Part shown: one piece after another, positions 9,630-17,160 of the stretch
Layout of the letters: each line of letters opens with the position of its first letter
Position numbering within the stretch: the stretch's first letter is position 1
Assembly: GCF_900096945.1 (NCBI RefSeq)
Contig: NZ_FMKA01000001.1
Location: 362,291 to 426,290 of the forward strand
DNA from: Anaerobium acetethylicum
GTDB taxonomy: Bacteria > Bacillota > Clostridia > Lachnospirales > Lachnospiraceae
Reading direction: 5' to 3'
DNA: 64,000 bases
Made by a program: the position numbers and the translations under genes
The notes under the pieces: model-generated
What the model was told of the DNA's origin: nothing
Database searches by the model: none
The model's input: only the letters and a program-made list of their open reading frames with translations

Positions 9630-9657
9630 AGGGCTGTAGCTGCGAACTACAACCCTC
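9630..9657 (-). other. Intercistronic hairpin between binding-protein and permease genes
   Basis: Arms 9630-9639 and 9648-9657 pair over 10 bp (one G-U) around an 8-base loop, with no following T run. It probably protects the upstream lipoprotein mRNA or reduces read-through; this is inference from position. Confidence 0.45.
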
Positions 9658-9689
9658 CTGCCGAATTGAATATTTCTATCAGGTTATTG

Positions 9690-11375
9690 CTATTCGCCTA
9701 ACTTCCAGTTCTGAATATCCCAGTTGTAGTTATACTGAGGATTTCCGATAGTTGCAGGACCTTCTGTAATCTTATCGCTAGTCACAAGGAAGATTGGCTG
9801 ATAGTAAAGCGGAATTTCAAATAAAGTTTCGTTTTCATATTTCTGAAGTTCGAAGAAAGCTTCTTTCTGTACTTCAGGATCTGTTGAAGTGTTTGTTGCC
9901 GCAATCAGTTTATCCAGTTCTGGATCTGATGGAGTATGTGAGTTGATTGAATATCCAGTCTGATATCTGTCGTAGTATTCATGCATTGATAATGCTGCAT
10001 TTGCCGCATAGCACATATCCCAGTCAACTGCTGAAGGTCCGTTTACAGGATCAGCTGGTGCCTTCCAGAGAATAGTTGCAAGATCGCCTTCCACTAATCT
10101 GAAGTTAATCTTGATTCCTACTTCTGACAGATAGCTCTGAATAATTGTCATCAGATCAACTGTTGCCTGATCTGTGTAGTAGTAAACCACGTCAAGTTCA
10201 GTATTTGAATCCCATCCTGCTTCTTTCAGAAGCGCTTTTGCTTTTTCTACATTATAAGCATAGTCGTTTAATCCTTCTGCTTTCCATTCTCCGTTCGGAG
10301 TAAGGCTGTTTGCAGAAATAGCTGCACCTTCGAAGATTCCTTCAAGAATGCTGTCCATGTCGAGGGCATATTTGATTGCCTGACGAACTTTTGGATTTGC
10401 AAGCGGTGCTTCTGATCCGTCAGCTTTTTTAAATTTGTTTACATAAAGAAGACGGGTGTATCTTACGTCTACCTGTTCGATATTGATTCCTTCAACACCT
10501 GTCAATGCTTTAACATCTGCAATGCTCTTTGTATAAGCATAATCTAATTTGCCAGCTTTAGCATTTGTTACAAAGTTTGCATCACTGTCGCCTGCGCTTG
10601 GATTGAGATAAATTGAGAAGTTTGCTGCTCCTCCCCAGTAATCTGCATTGGCTTCAAGTGTTGTATAGTTGTTCATCTGAACTTCTTTTACTTTGAAAGG
10701 TCCTGAACCGACAGGGCTCTGGAAGAACTTAGCCTGCTGGATGCTGAGTGGGTCTACGCCTTCAAATTGTGCCTTTGGAAGCGGTGCGAACTGTGTGAAT
10801 GCAAGCAGCGCGTCCGATGCAACTTTTGAAAAAGTGAGCGTGATTGTCTTTCCATCAACAGCAATACCGGAAATACTGTCAGCAGTTCCTGCTATATAAG
10901 CATCAGCGCCGTCAATTGCCATAAATGTTGATTTGAATACTGAATTAAGAACTGTAGTCTTAAGGCTGTATTCGATGCTCCATTTGATATCATCAGCAGT
11001 AATGTCTGTTCCGTCGTGCCATTTGATTCCATCTCTCAGTACGAAAGTTAAGGTCTTTCCATCATCTGTAAAGGTGTAGCTTGCTGCCATCTGTCCTTCA
11101 CCTTCAAGAGCTGTCAGGGAGCTGTCAGCCATAAGCAGGCGGTCATATAATGTCTTATTGTACATATATGATCCTGGATTTAACCATGGTGTTTCAAAAA
11201 ATTCAGTTGGTCCTCCATTTGAATATAATACCTGTGGTCCTCCCGAAGTCTCTTCTTTTGTTTCTTCTGTTGCTGTTTCTTCTTTTGTTTCCTCTTTTTC
11301 CTTATTACCCGAGCATGCCGCAAGGCCCAACACCATTACGCCTACAAGTAAAAGACTTAAAATTCTCTTTTTCAT
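9690..11375 (-). CDS. Family-5 extracellular solute-binding lipoprotein of the ABC importer
   Basis: 561 residues when started at 11375, where a lipoprotein signal begins (MKKRILSLLLVGVMVLGLAAC, lipobox LAAC with Cys21); an upstream in-frame extension to 11429 would bury this signal. AGGAAG lies upstream. A Glu/Thr/Lys-rich linker follows the cysteine, then an SBP_bac_5 fold (FVLRDGIKWHDGTDITADDI is the family signature). It would be anchored to the outer face of the membrane and deliver substrate to the permeases encoded downstream. Cargo cannot be read from sequence. The family includes peptide, nickel and sialic-acid binders; the YhcH and NagB neighbours favour a sugar-derived ligand. Confidence 0.88.
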   Translation of the reverse strand: MKKRILSLLLVGVMVLGLAACSGNKEKEETKEETATEETKEETSGGPQVLYSNGGPTEFFETPWLNPGSYMYNKTLYDRLLMADSSLTALEGEGQMAASYTFTDDGKTLTFVLRDGIKWHDGTDITADDIKWSIEYSLKTTVLNSVFKSTFMAIDGADAYIAGTADSISGIAVDGKTITLTFSKVASDALLAFTQFAPLPKAQFEGVDPLSIQQAKFFQSPVGSGPFKVKEVQMNNYTTLEANADYWGGAANFSIYLNPSAGDSDANFVTNAKAGKLDYAYTKSIADVKALTGVEGINIEQVDVRYTRLLYVNKFKKADGSEAPLANPKVRQAIKYALDMDSILEGIFEGAAISANSLTPNGEWKAEGLNDYAYNVEKAKALLKEAGWDSNTELDVVYYYTDQATVDLMTIIQSYLSEVGIKINFRLVEGDLATILWKAPADPVNGPSAVDWDMCYAANAALSMHEYYDRYQTGYSINSHTPSDPELDKLIAATNTSTDPEVQKEAFFELQKYENETLFEIPLYYQPIFLVTSDKITEGPATIGNPQYNYNWDIQNWKLGE

Positions 11376-11465
11376 AATTCTTCCTATCCTTTCTGAATGT
11401 TTTTTATAATCAGCGTTTCTCTTTCTCACGCTTATTATTAATTTGAATTGCTGCTCTGACCCGGA

Positions 11466-12299
11466 TTATCCGAAATCATCACCTCTGGTCAGGGCGGATA
11501 CCGTTTCCCTGTGCTTGGCTGATTTATAGTAGAAATCAGTATTCAGGAAATAAGTATAGAATATATCCGTCATCACCAGAATCGGGAACTGCGGAGAAAT
11601 CATAGTGCCTCCTTCTAAATTTGCGGTGGATGCAATACTTAGAAGTTCATCACATGTGTCTGCGTATTCCTCATGTCTGCCTGCTGTAATAAATAGTACC
11701 CTGGCTTTTCTTTCTTTCGCAATCTTCATCCCTTCCAGAATATCCTTTGTTCTGCCGCTTATCGAAATCGCTATGACCAGCGTATTTTCATCTGCTAATG
11801 CTGCATTCATCTTTATTCTGTGGGAATCCTTCACTGCTACCACTCGAAGCCCTAATCTCATGAACCTCAGCTGAAATTCGTCAGCGGCGATTCCCGAACT
11901 GCCCATACCCATAACATAAACCTGGCTGCTTTCCGAAAGCATTTTCGCAATTCTGTTCATCTGCGATTCATCGACCAGCTTCACTGTCTTGTTCAACAGG
12001 TTCTGGTAAATATCCAATACTCGTTTTGTCAGTTCATTTATGTTGCTGTTCCTTTGGGAATAATCGAAACTTCTTTCGTAATCATAAATGAATTCACGGA
12101 AACCTTTATATCCGCATTTCTTTGCGAATCTTGACAAAGAAGCTTCTGATACGAAGAGCCTTGCCGCTATTGCTTTTGAAGAAAAGTCCGTCCTTTCATT
12201 ATTTTCCATGAAAAATTCTGCGATACTCTTCTCCACATTCGTCAGGCTGTCATAAGATTCGATTATATGTCTAATCACAACTACATCAAAATGATCCAC
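11466..12299 (-). CDS. RpiR-family transcriptional regulator (copy 1)
   Basis: 277 residues, GTG start at 12299 with GGAGGG 6-7 bases upstream. The N-terminus is an HTH_6 domain (~1-80, SEASLSRFAKKCGYKGF). The C-terminus is a SIS sugar-phosphate-binding domain (~110-270, GMGSSGIAADEFQLRFMRLG and ISISGRTKDILEG). It sits between the YhcH gene and the binding-protein gene, so it is a strong candidate regulator of the cluster, probably sensing an amino-sugar phosphate. It is very similar along its whole length to the second RpiR protein at 13308-14141. Confidence 0.9.
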   Translation of the reverse strand: MDHFDVVVIRHIIESYDSLTNVEKSIAEFFMENNERTDFSSKAIAARLFVSEASLSRFAKKCGYKGFREFIYDYERSFDYSQRNSNINELTKRVLDIYQNLLNKTVKLVDESQMNRIAKMLSESSQVYVMGMGSSGIAADEFQLRFMRLGLRVVAVKDSHRIKMNAALADENTLVIAISISGRTKDILEGMKIAKERKARVLFITAGRHEEYADTCDELLSIASTANLEGGTMISPQFPILVMTDIFYTYFLNTDFYYKSAKHRETVSALTRGDDFG

Positions 12300-12362
12300 A
12301 CAATCCCTCCACCAACACCTCCCAGCTAAAAAAGCAAATGATACATCTTCTACAGGTGCTGT

Positions 12363-12812
12363 CTAGATTTTAATTTTAAAAATCGCTTTTTTGATCCTTC
12401 CGGGCTTTTCGACCTGTACTGCCGTCATATGAGCATCCTCCGGATAACATACAAGGAAATCTCCCGGACTCAAAATCACACTTGAGGCTTTTTTCCCATC
12501 GAGGGGAAGAAAATCATCATCAGGAACATAATCTTTCTGTACCAGGTTGTCGATAAAATTAAGGTCAATCTCTTCCGTGCCTTCCAGCATAAGATGCACA
12601 TCCAGATATTGTCTGTGCGCTTCCCAAAAGCGTTTTTCAGGAACTGTTGTCTCGTATGAAACAATGTTTACAAACAGATCTTTTCCTTCAATTTCATAAC
12701 TGCCCGGTTCCCTTTCCAACAATCCATTCTCTGTTGCGTATGAAAGGCATTTCCCGATTTGGCTGGTCAGTTCTGTTCCATTGCCTGCATATTTCACATT
12801 ACCCAAAATCAC
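12363..12812 (-). CDS. YhcH/YjgK/YiaL (NanQ-like) cupin-fold sugar protein
   Basis: 149 residues. GTG start at 12812 chosen because AAGGAGGG lies just upstream; the in-frame ATG at 12845 has no ribosome site. The DUF386 family features are present: FWEAHRQYLDVHLMLEGTEEI, and LSPGDFLVCYPEDAHM with a likely metal-binding His pair. Characterised relatives act on sialic acid or other amino-sugar forms (NanQ is reported as a sialic acid anomerase). First gene of the block after its promoter, so it likely leads the transcript containing RpiR copy 1 and the transporter. The exact substrate here is unproven. Confidence 0.85.
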   Translation of the reverse strand: MILGNVKYAGNGTELTSQIGKCLSYATENGLLEREPGSYEIEGKDLFVNIVSYETTVPEKRFWEAHRQYLDVHLMLEGTEEIDLNFIDNLVQKDYVPDDDFLPLDGKKASSVILSPGDFLVCYPEDAHMTAVQVEKPGRIKKAIFKIKI

Positions 12813-13224
12813 GTTGCGTCCCTCCTTTTGAACACCAATGAACATATATGAACTGTTTCATTCATGTCTATGTGCTTATTATATTCTCTTTAAAATTAAT
12901 TTCAATATATGTGCCTTGTTCTGAAATCACTTTCACCTGTTTAGTCACTTTATACAATTATCGAACTTCCACCATGTTAGTTTTTGTGCTTTTAGTTGTC
13001 TGCTTGAAATATATTACCAATGTCATAGTGTATTTTAAACATATTGATTCAACGTTTTTGCAATAATACATTTTTATTGTTTTAAATAATAGCTGGAAAA
13101 TAGCATTTTCCAAGCCGAACCATTCTTATCTCCTGATATTTATCTTAACGGAATCCGAAGCACTACTTGTCATTTGACAGCTTTGTTCAGAGAAAAGACT
13201 TATCACACAACATATTTTCATTTT
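12813..13224. promoter_or_regulatory. Regulatory region upstream of the yhcH-like gene
   Basis: AT-rich 412-base region without a credible gene. On the minus strand it holds a promoter TTGAAA-16-TATAAT about 60-90 bases before the GTG start. A perfect TGAAA-N4-TTTCA palindrome lies at 12922-12935, and a one-mismatch version (TGAAATTAATTTTA) overlaps the -35, with 31 bases between their starts, about three helical turns. I see nothing convincing in the outer part (about 12990-13220). Confidence 0.55.
12922..12935. promoter_or_regulatory. Candidate RpiR operator upstream of yhcH-like gene (TGAAA-N4-TTTCA)
   Basis: Perfect inverted repeat TGAAATCACTTTCA on the plus strand, about 30 bases upstream of the promoter. 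It also resembles a catabolite (cre) site except for the central CG, which reads CA, so CcpA is an alternative. The sharing of arms with 3981-3994 and 14263-14276 favours a local regulator. Confidence 0.5.
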
Positions 13225-13277
13225 AAAAAAAGCAACGGTATCAGGGTTTTCCTTCTACCGTTGCTTTCATATTGTTT
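13225..13277 (-). terminator. Terminator of RpiR copy 2 gene
   Basis: A 10-bp stem (13231-13240 with 13256-13265) around a 15-base loop, with an A run on its left that becomes a T run on the minus strand. It lies about 45 bases after the RpiR stop and separates this gene from the yhcH promoter. Confidence 0.75.
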
Positions 13278-13307
13278 TTTTCTTATCAGGTTTTTTAAAT
13301 TCAGGAA

Positions 13308-14141
13308 TCACCTTCCAAATTCACCTCTCAAAAGAGCTGACAATGTTTCTGTGTGTTTCGCTGACTTGTTATACAAATCCGTATTAAGGTAATATGTATA
13401 AAAAATATCGACCATGACAAGTATCGGAAACTGAGGTGAAATCGCAGTTCCTATCTCCAGGTTTTTTGAAGAAGCAATTCTCAGCACATCATCACAAATA
13501 TCAGTATAATCTTCCGGATTCCCTCCCGTTATAAAAAGTATCTTCGCTCCTCTTTCCTTCGCAATGCGCATTCCCTCCAAAATCTCCCGGGTCTTGCCGC
13601 TTATGGATATTCCGATCAGAAGTGTATCTTCATCTGCCAGAGCAGAATTCATCTTAATCCTATGGGAATCACTGATCGCCTCGACACGCAGACCCAGTCT
13701 CATAAAACGGAGTTGGAACTCGTCCGCTGCAATTCCTGAGCTTCCCATTCCAATCACGTAAACCTGGCTGCTTTTTGTAAGCATCGTCGCAATCCGTTTC
13801 ATCTGAGATTCATCAACAAGTTTAAAGCTCTTATTCAAAATGCCCTGATATATATCCAGAACCCTTTTCGTCATATCATCGATGCTGTCATTTTTTTTCG
13901 TATTTTCAAAACTTCTCTCATAATCGTAGATCAATTCACGGAAGCCCTTGTATCCGCATTTTTTTGCAAATCTTGAAAGGGAGGCTTCTGAAACAAAAAG
14001 CTTTTCGGAAATGCTTTTAGATGAAAAGTTTGATTTTTCCTTATTGTTGAGGAAAAACTCCGCTATATTCTTCTCCACATTTGTTAGCTTATCATAAACT
14101 TTGATTATATTTTTCACAACCATATCATCGGCATAATTCAT
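13308..14141 (-). CDS. RpiR-family transcriptional regulator (copy 2)
   Basis: 277 residues from the ATG at 14141, preceded by GGGTGG at 5 bases; a GTG at 14150 is possible but poorly spaced. HTH_6 plus SIS domains as in copy 1, with long identical blocks (RLFVSEASLSRF versus KLFVSEASLSRF, the GYKGFRE segment, MGSSGIAADEFQLRFMRLG, ISPQFPILVM). This points to a gene duplication rather than independent acquisition. It is transcribed alone: a promoter overlapped by a TGAAA-N4-TTTCA palindrome upstream and a terminator downstream, suggesting autoregulation. Confidence 0.9.
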   Translation of the reverse strand: MNYADDMVVKNIIKVYDKLTNVEKNIAEFFLNNKEKSNFSSKSISEKLFVSEASLSRFAKKCGYKGFRELIYDYERSFENTKKNDSIDDMTKRVLDIYQGILNKSFKLVDESQMKRIATMLTKSSQVYVIGMGSSGIAADEFQLRFMRLGLRVEAISDSHRIKMNSALADEDTLLIGISISGKTREILEGMRIAKERGAKILFITGGNPEDYTDICDDVLRIASSKNLEIGTAISPQFPILVMVDIFYTYYLNTDLYNKSAKHTETLSALLRGEFGR

Positions 14142-14186
14142 AACATCCACCCTTTTGTCTCCGTAGATAAACGGATTATTTTCGCT

Positions 14187-14246
14187 AACTTATCAGGTGA
14201 AAACAAATGATGGCTGCGCCATCGCTTGTTTTCCTTCTGATAAGTT
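14187..14246 (-). other. Long leader hairpin of RpiR copy 2
   Basis: A nested, interrupted inverted repeat: AACTTATCAG/CTGATAAGTT outside, GAAAACAA/TTGTTTTC in the middle and GATGGC/GCCATC at the tip. It lies in the transcribed leader between promoter and start codon, without a T run. It may be an mRNA stability or control element, or a second operator. Confidence 0.5.
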
Positions 14247-14250
14247 ATAT

Positions 14251-14279
14251 TATATGGGTTTATGAAAATTATTTCAAGT
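14251..14279 (-). promoter_or_regulatory. Promoter and overlapping candidate operator of RpiR copy 2
   Basis: On the minus strand TTGAAA, a 17-base spacer and TATAAT. The perfect palindrome TGAAAATTATTTCA (plus-strand 14263-14276) overlaps the -35 and the start of the spacer, the classical place for a repressor. Together with 12922 and 3981 it defines the shared motif. Confidence 0.6.
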
Positions 14280-14303
14280 TTAACATAATTCACAAAATTC
14301 CGG

Positions 14304-14342
14304 ATAAAAAAATCAGATATGCTTCTGAACAAGCATATCTGA
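14304..14342 (-). terminator. Terminator of the GGGtGRT gene
   Basis: A perfect 12-bp stem (14313-14324 with 14331-14342), loop of 6, followed on the minus strand by a T run. It lies 16 bases after the GGGtGRT stop. Confidence 0.85.
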
Positions 14343-14357
14343 CTCTTTTGTGTTTTC

Positions 14358-15368
14358 TTAGAATTTACCAGCGTCAGCTGATTCCTGGATGGATACTGCA
14401 ACTGCAACAGTAGCACCAACCATAGGGTTGTTACCCATACCGATAAGTCCCATCATTTCAACGTGAGCTGGAACTGATGAAGAACCAGCGAACTGTGCAT
14501 CTGAATGCATACGTCCCATAGTATCTGTCATACCGTATGAAGCAGGACCAGCTGCCATGTTATCTGGGTGAAGAGTTCTTCCTGTACCACCGCCTGATGC
14601 TACTGAGAAGTATTTTTTACCCTGTTCGATACATTCTTTTTTGTATGTACCTGCAACCGGATGCTGGAATCTTGTAGGGTTAGTTGAGTTACCAGTGATG
14701 GATACGTCAACGCCTTCTTTGTGCATGATTGCAACGCCTTCTGTTACGTCATTTGCGCCGTAGCAGTTAACTTTTGCTCTGAGGCCTTCAGAATATGATT
14801 TTCTGAAAACTTCTTTAACTTCTCCCGTGTAGTAATCCATTTCTGTTTCTACATAAGTGAAGCCGTTGATTCTTGAGATTACCTGAGCAGCATCTTTTCC
14901 AAGACCATTTAAGATAACGCGTAAAGGTGCTTTACGTACTTTGTTGGCTTTTTCTGCGATACCGATAGCTCCTTCTGCTGCTGCGAAAGATTCATGTCCA
15001 GCCAGGAAGCAGAAACATGCTGTTTCTTCTTCAAGAAGCATTTTTCCAAGGTTCCCGTGTCCTAAACCTACTTTACGCTGATCAGCAACTGATCCAGGAA
15101 TACAGAAAGCCTGTAGGCCTTCACCGATTGCAGCGGCAGCATCAGCAGCTCTTCTGCAGCCTTTTTTGATTGCGATTGCAGCGCCTACTACGTAAGCCCA
15201 GCTTGCATTTTCAAAAGCGATTGGCTGAATTCCTTTAACCTGATTATATACGTCTAATCCGGCATCTTTAGTGATTTTTTCAGCTTCTTCGATAGAAGCG
15301 ATACCATAGCTGTTTAATACAGCGTTGATTTTATCTATACGTCTTTCATATGATTCAAATAAAGCCAT
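14358..15368 (-). CDS. GGGtGRT family protein
   Basis: 336 residues containing the name-giving motif SGGGTGRTLHPDNMAAGP around residue 260-275. The family is recognised in many anaerobes but has no established biochemical role that I know. The sequence is rich in Gly/Ala segments (AAGPASYGMTDTMGRMHSDAQFAGSSSVPAHVEMMGLIGMGNN region) with no membrane helix or signal. AGGAGG precedes the ATG. It is 18 bases downstream of the Fe-S scaffold-like gene, a pairing that is conserved in clostridia as far as I recall, so the two proteins probably work together. Confidence 0.85.
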   Translation of the reverse strand: MALFESYERRIDKINAVLNSYGIASIEEAEKITKDAGLDVYNQVKGIQPIAFENASWAYVVGAAIAIKKGCRRAADAAAAIGEGLQAFCIPGSVADQRKVGLGHGNLGKMLLEEETACFCFLAGHESFAAAEGAIGIAEKANKVRKAPLRVILNGLGKDAAQVISRINGFTYVETEMDYYTGEVKEVFRKSYSEGLRAKVNCYGANDVTEGVAIMHKEGVDVSITGNSTNPTRFQHPVAGTYKKECIEQGKKYFSVASGGGTGRTLHPDNMAAGPASYGMTDTMGRMHSDAQFAGSSSVPAHVEMMGLIGMGNNPMVGATVAVAVSIQESADAGKF

Positions 15369-15386
15369 CTTGTTTTACCTCCTCTA

Positions 15387-16079
15387 TTACTCGTGTCTTG
15401 GGTCAATAATCTTAACAGCATCTGCTACTCTTCCGTACTGACCTTTGGATTTTTCAAAAGCTGTGTTTGCATCGTCGCCTTTTTTGATGAAATCCATCAT
15501 CTTGCCAAAGCTTACGAACTGGTATCCGATGATTTCATCGTCTGCGTCAAGAGCAACGCCTGTTACATAGCCTTCTGCCATTTCAAGGTAACGAGGTCCT
15601 TTTGCAAGTGTTCCGTACATAGTACCAACCTGTGATCTTAAGCCTTTTCCTAAATCTTCAAGACCTGCTCCGATTGGAAGTCCGTCTTCTGAGAAAGCTG
15701 ACTGAGTTCTTCCGTATACGATCTGTAAGAATAACTCTCTCATTGCAGTGTTGATAGCATCACATACTAAGTCTGTATTTAAAGCTTCAAGGATAGTTCT
15801 TCCTGGTAAGATTTCAGAAGCCATCGCTGCTGAATGTGTCATACCTGAACATCCAACTGTTTCAACTAATGCTTCCTGGATAATACCCTCTTTAACGTTA
15901 AGTGTTAATTTACAAGTTCCCTGCTGAGGTGCACACCAGCCGATACCGTGTGTTAAACCGGAAATATCTGTTACGTCTTTTGCTTTTACCCATTTTGCTT
16001 CTTCTGGGATTGGCGCAGCACCATGGTTAACGCCCTGTGCTACTTTACACATTTGTTCTACTTCATGTGAATAAATCAT
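15387..16079 (-). CDS. Fe-S cluster assembly scaffold-like protein paired with GGGtGRT
   Basis: 230 residues, related to the NifU/IscU scaffold fold but longer. Candidate cluster-ligand cysteines are in GIGWCAPQQGTCKL, ETVGCSGMTHSA and LVCDAINTAM. The N-terminal half carries the scaffold-like segments; the C-terminal half (SFGKMMDFIKKG) is an extension. AAGGAG lies upstream. It is separate from the true nifU whose end lies at 63735-64000. Actual cluster binding is not shown. Confidence 0.72.
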   Translation of the reverse strand: MIYSHEVEQMCKVAQGVNHGAAPIPEEAKWVKAKDVTDISGLTHGIGWCAPQQGTCKLTLNVKEGIIQEALVETVGCSGMTHSAAMASEILPGRTILEALNTDLVCDAINTAMRELFLQIVYGRTQSAFSEDGLPIGAGLEDLGKGLRSQVGTMYGTLAKGPRYLEMAEGYVTGVALDADDEIIGYQFVSFGKMMDFIKKGDDANTAFEKSKGQYGRVADAVKIIDPRHE

Positions 16080-16298
16080 TTTAAGACTCCTTTCAACTAT
16101 AACTTGAAATTTTTAATGTGCGGATAGACCACACACTTTGCATGTGTTATTATGTATATATGGTTTTTTGCTAAATTGTTAACACACACTCCTTTGTTAT
16201 TTTCGCATAATATTGTGGATGTGTCTAGCAATTTTTGTTTTTTTCTAATTACTGATCCCAAAAATCCATTCTAACATTTGAAATACGGAGGAATTCAT

Positions 16299-17090
16299 AT
16301 GCCAACTACCTATGCTCACTACTCTTTCGGAAAAAAAGTACTGGAAAACCTGAATCCGGAAATCAAAGAGCTCATCACCGGACACCTGCCTCTTTTCTAC
16401 CTCGGCCTTCATGGACCGGATATCCTTTTCTATTATAATCCGCTGCACGCAAATCCGATTATCCAGGCCGGCGACCGTCTCCATAAGAAAAATGCTGATG
16501 AATTTTTCAAAATGGCTCGTTCGATCATCCAGAAATGTCCGGATCCCGATGCCGCCACTTCCTATATTCTTGGTTTTATCTGCCACTTTATGCTTGATAG
16601 CGAATGTCATCCATATATCGAAGAAAAAGTTGTATCTACTGGCATTTCCCATGCTGAAATCGAGATGGAATTCGACAGGGCTCTCATTGTGGAAGACGGT
16701 CTGAATCCGCTCGCATTCAGACCGACAGGACACCTGAATCCGGACATCGCGAACGCGGAATGCATCTCCTGGTTCTTCAAGGCCATCTCGAAGAAGCAGA
16801 TTCTTTCTGCACTGAAATCCATGAAGGCTTATCTCAACTTATTGGTTGCACCCGGAATACTGAAAAGGAATTTTATAATCGCAGCTCTCAGAATTACCGG
16901 AAACTACGATCATATGATTGGACTTATGGTAAAGCATGAACCCAATCCTGCCTGTGCGGATACCTGCAACACCTTGAAAATCCTAAGTTCTGCTACAGTC
17001 TGTCCTACAGTAAAAATGCTCCACGAATACCATTCAAATCTCAACAATTCCGAAAAACTGAGCAGCCGATTCAGCAGGAACTACTTGTAG
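16299..17090 (+). CDS. Zinc-dependent phospholipase C family protein
   Basis: 263 residues, starting at 16299 where GGAGG lies 7 bases upstream; an in-frame ATG at 16278 has none. The pattern of conserved metal ligands fits the family: His6 in TYAHYSFG, LGLHGPDILFY, LHKKNADEF, GFICHFMLDSECHPYIEE and HAEIEMEFDR. No signal peptide is visible, unlike secreted toxins, so it is more likely an intracellular hydrolase of unknown substrate. It is the first of two plus-strand genes, 70 bases before the MFS gene. Confidence 0.82.
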   Translation: MPTTYAHYSFGKKVLENLNPEIKELITGHLPLFYLGLHGPDILFYYNPLHANPIIQAGDRLHKKNADEFFKMARSIIQKCPDPDAATSYILGFICHFMLDSECHPYIEEKVVSTGISHAEIEMEFDRALIVEDGLNPLAFRPTGHLNPDIANAECISWFFKAISKKQILSALKSMKAYLNLLVAPGILKRNFIIAALRITGNYDHMIGLMVKHEPNPACADTCNTLKILSSATVCPTVKMLHEYHSNLNNSEKLSSRFSRNYL

Positions 17091-17160
17091 ACTTATACAC
17101 AGCCGGGACAGATAATACTGGAATTACATAATCTCTCACGATCAGAAGGAGGCTACCATC

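Noticed and set aside
16299..17090. Secreted phospholipase C toxin
   Set aside because: No signal peptide and no membrane-binding C2 domain; a housekeeping intracellular member is more likely.
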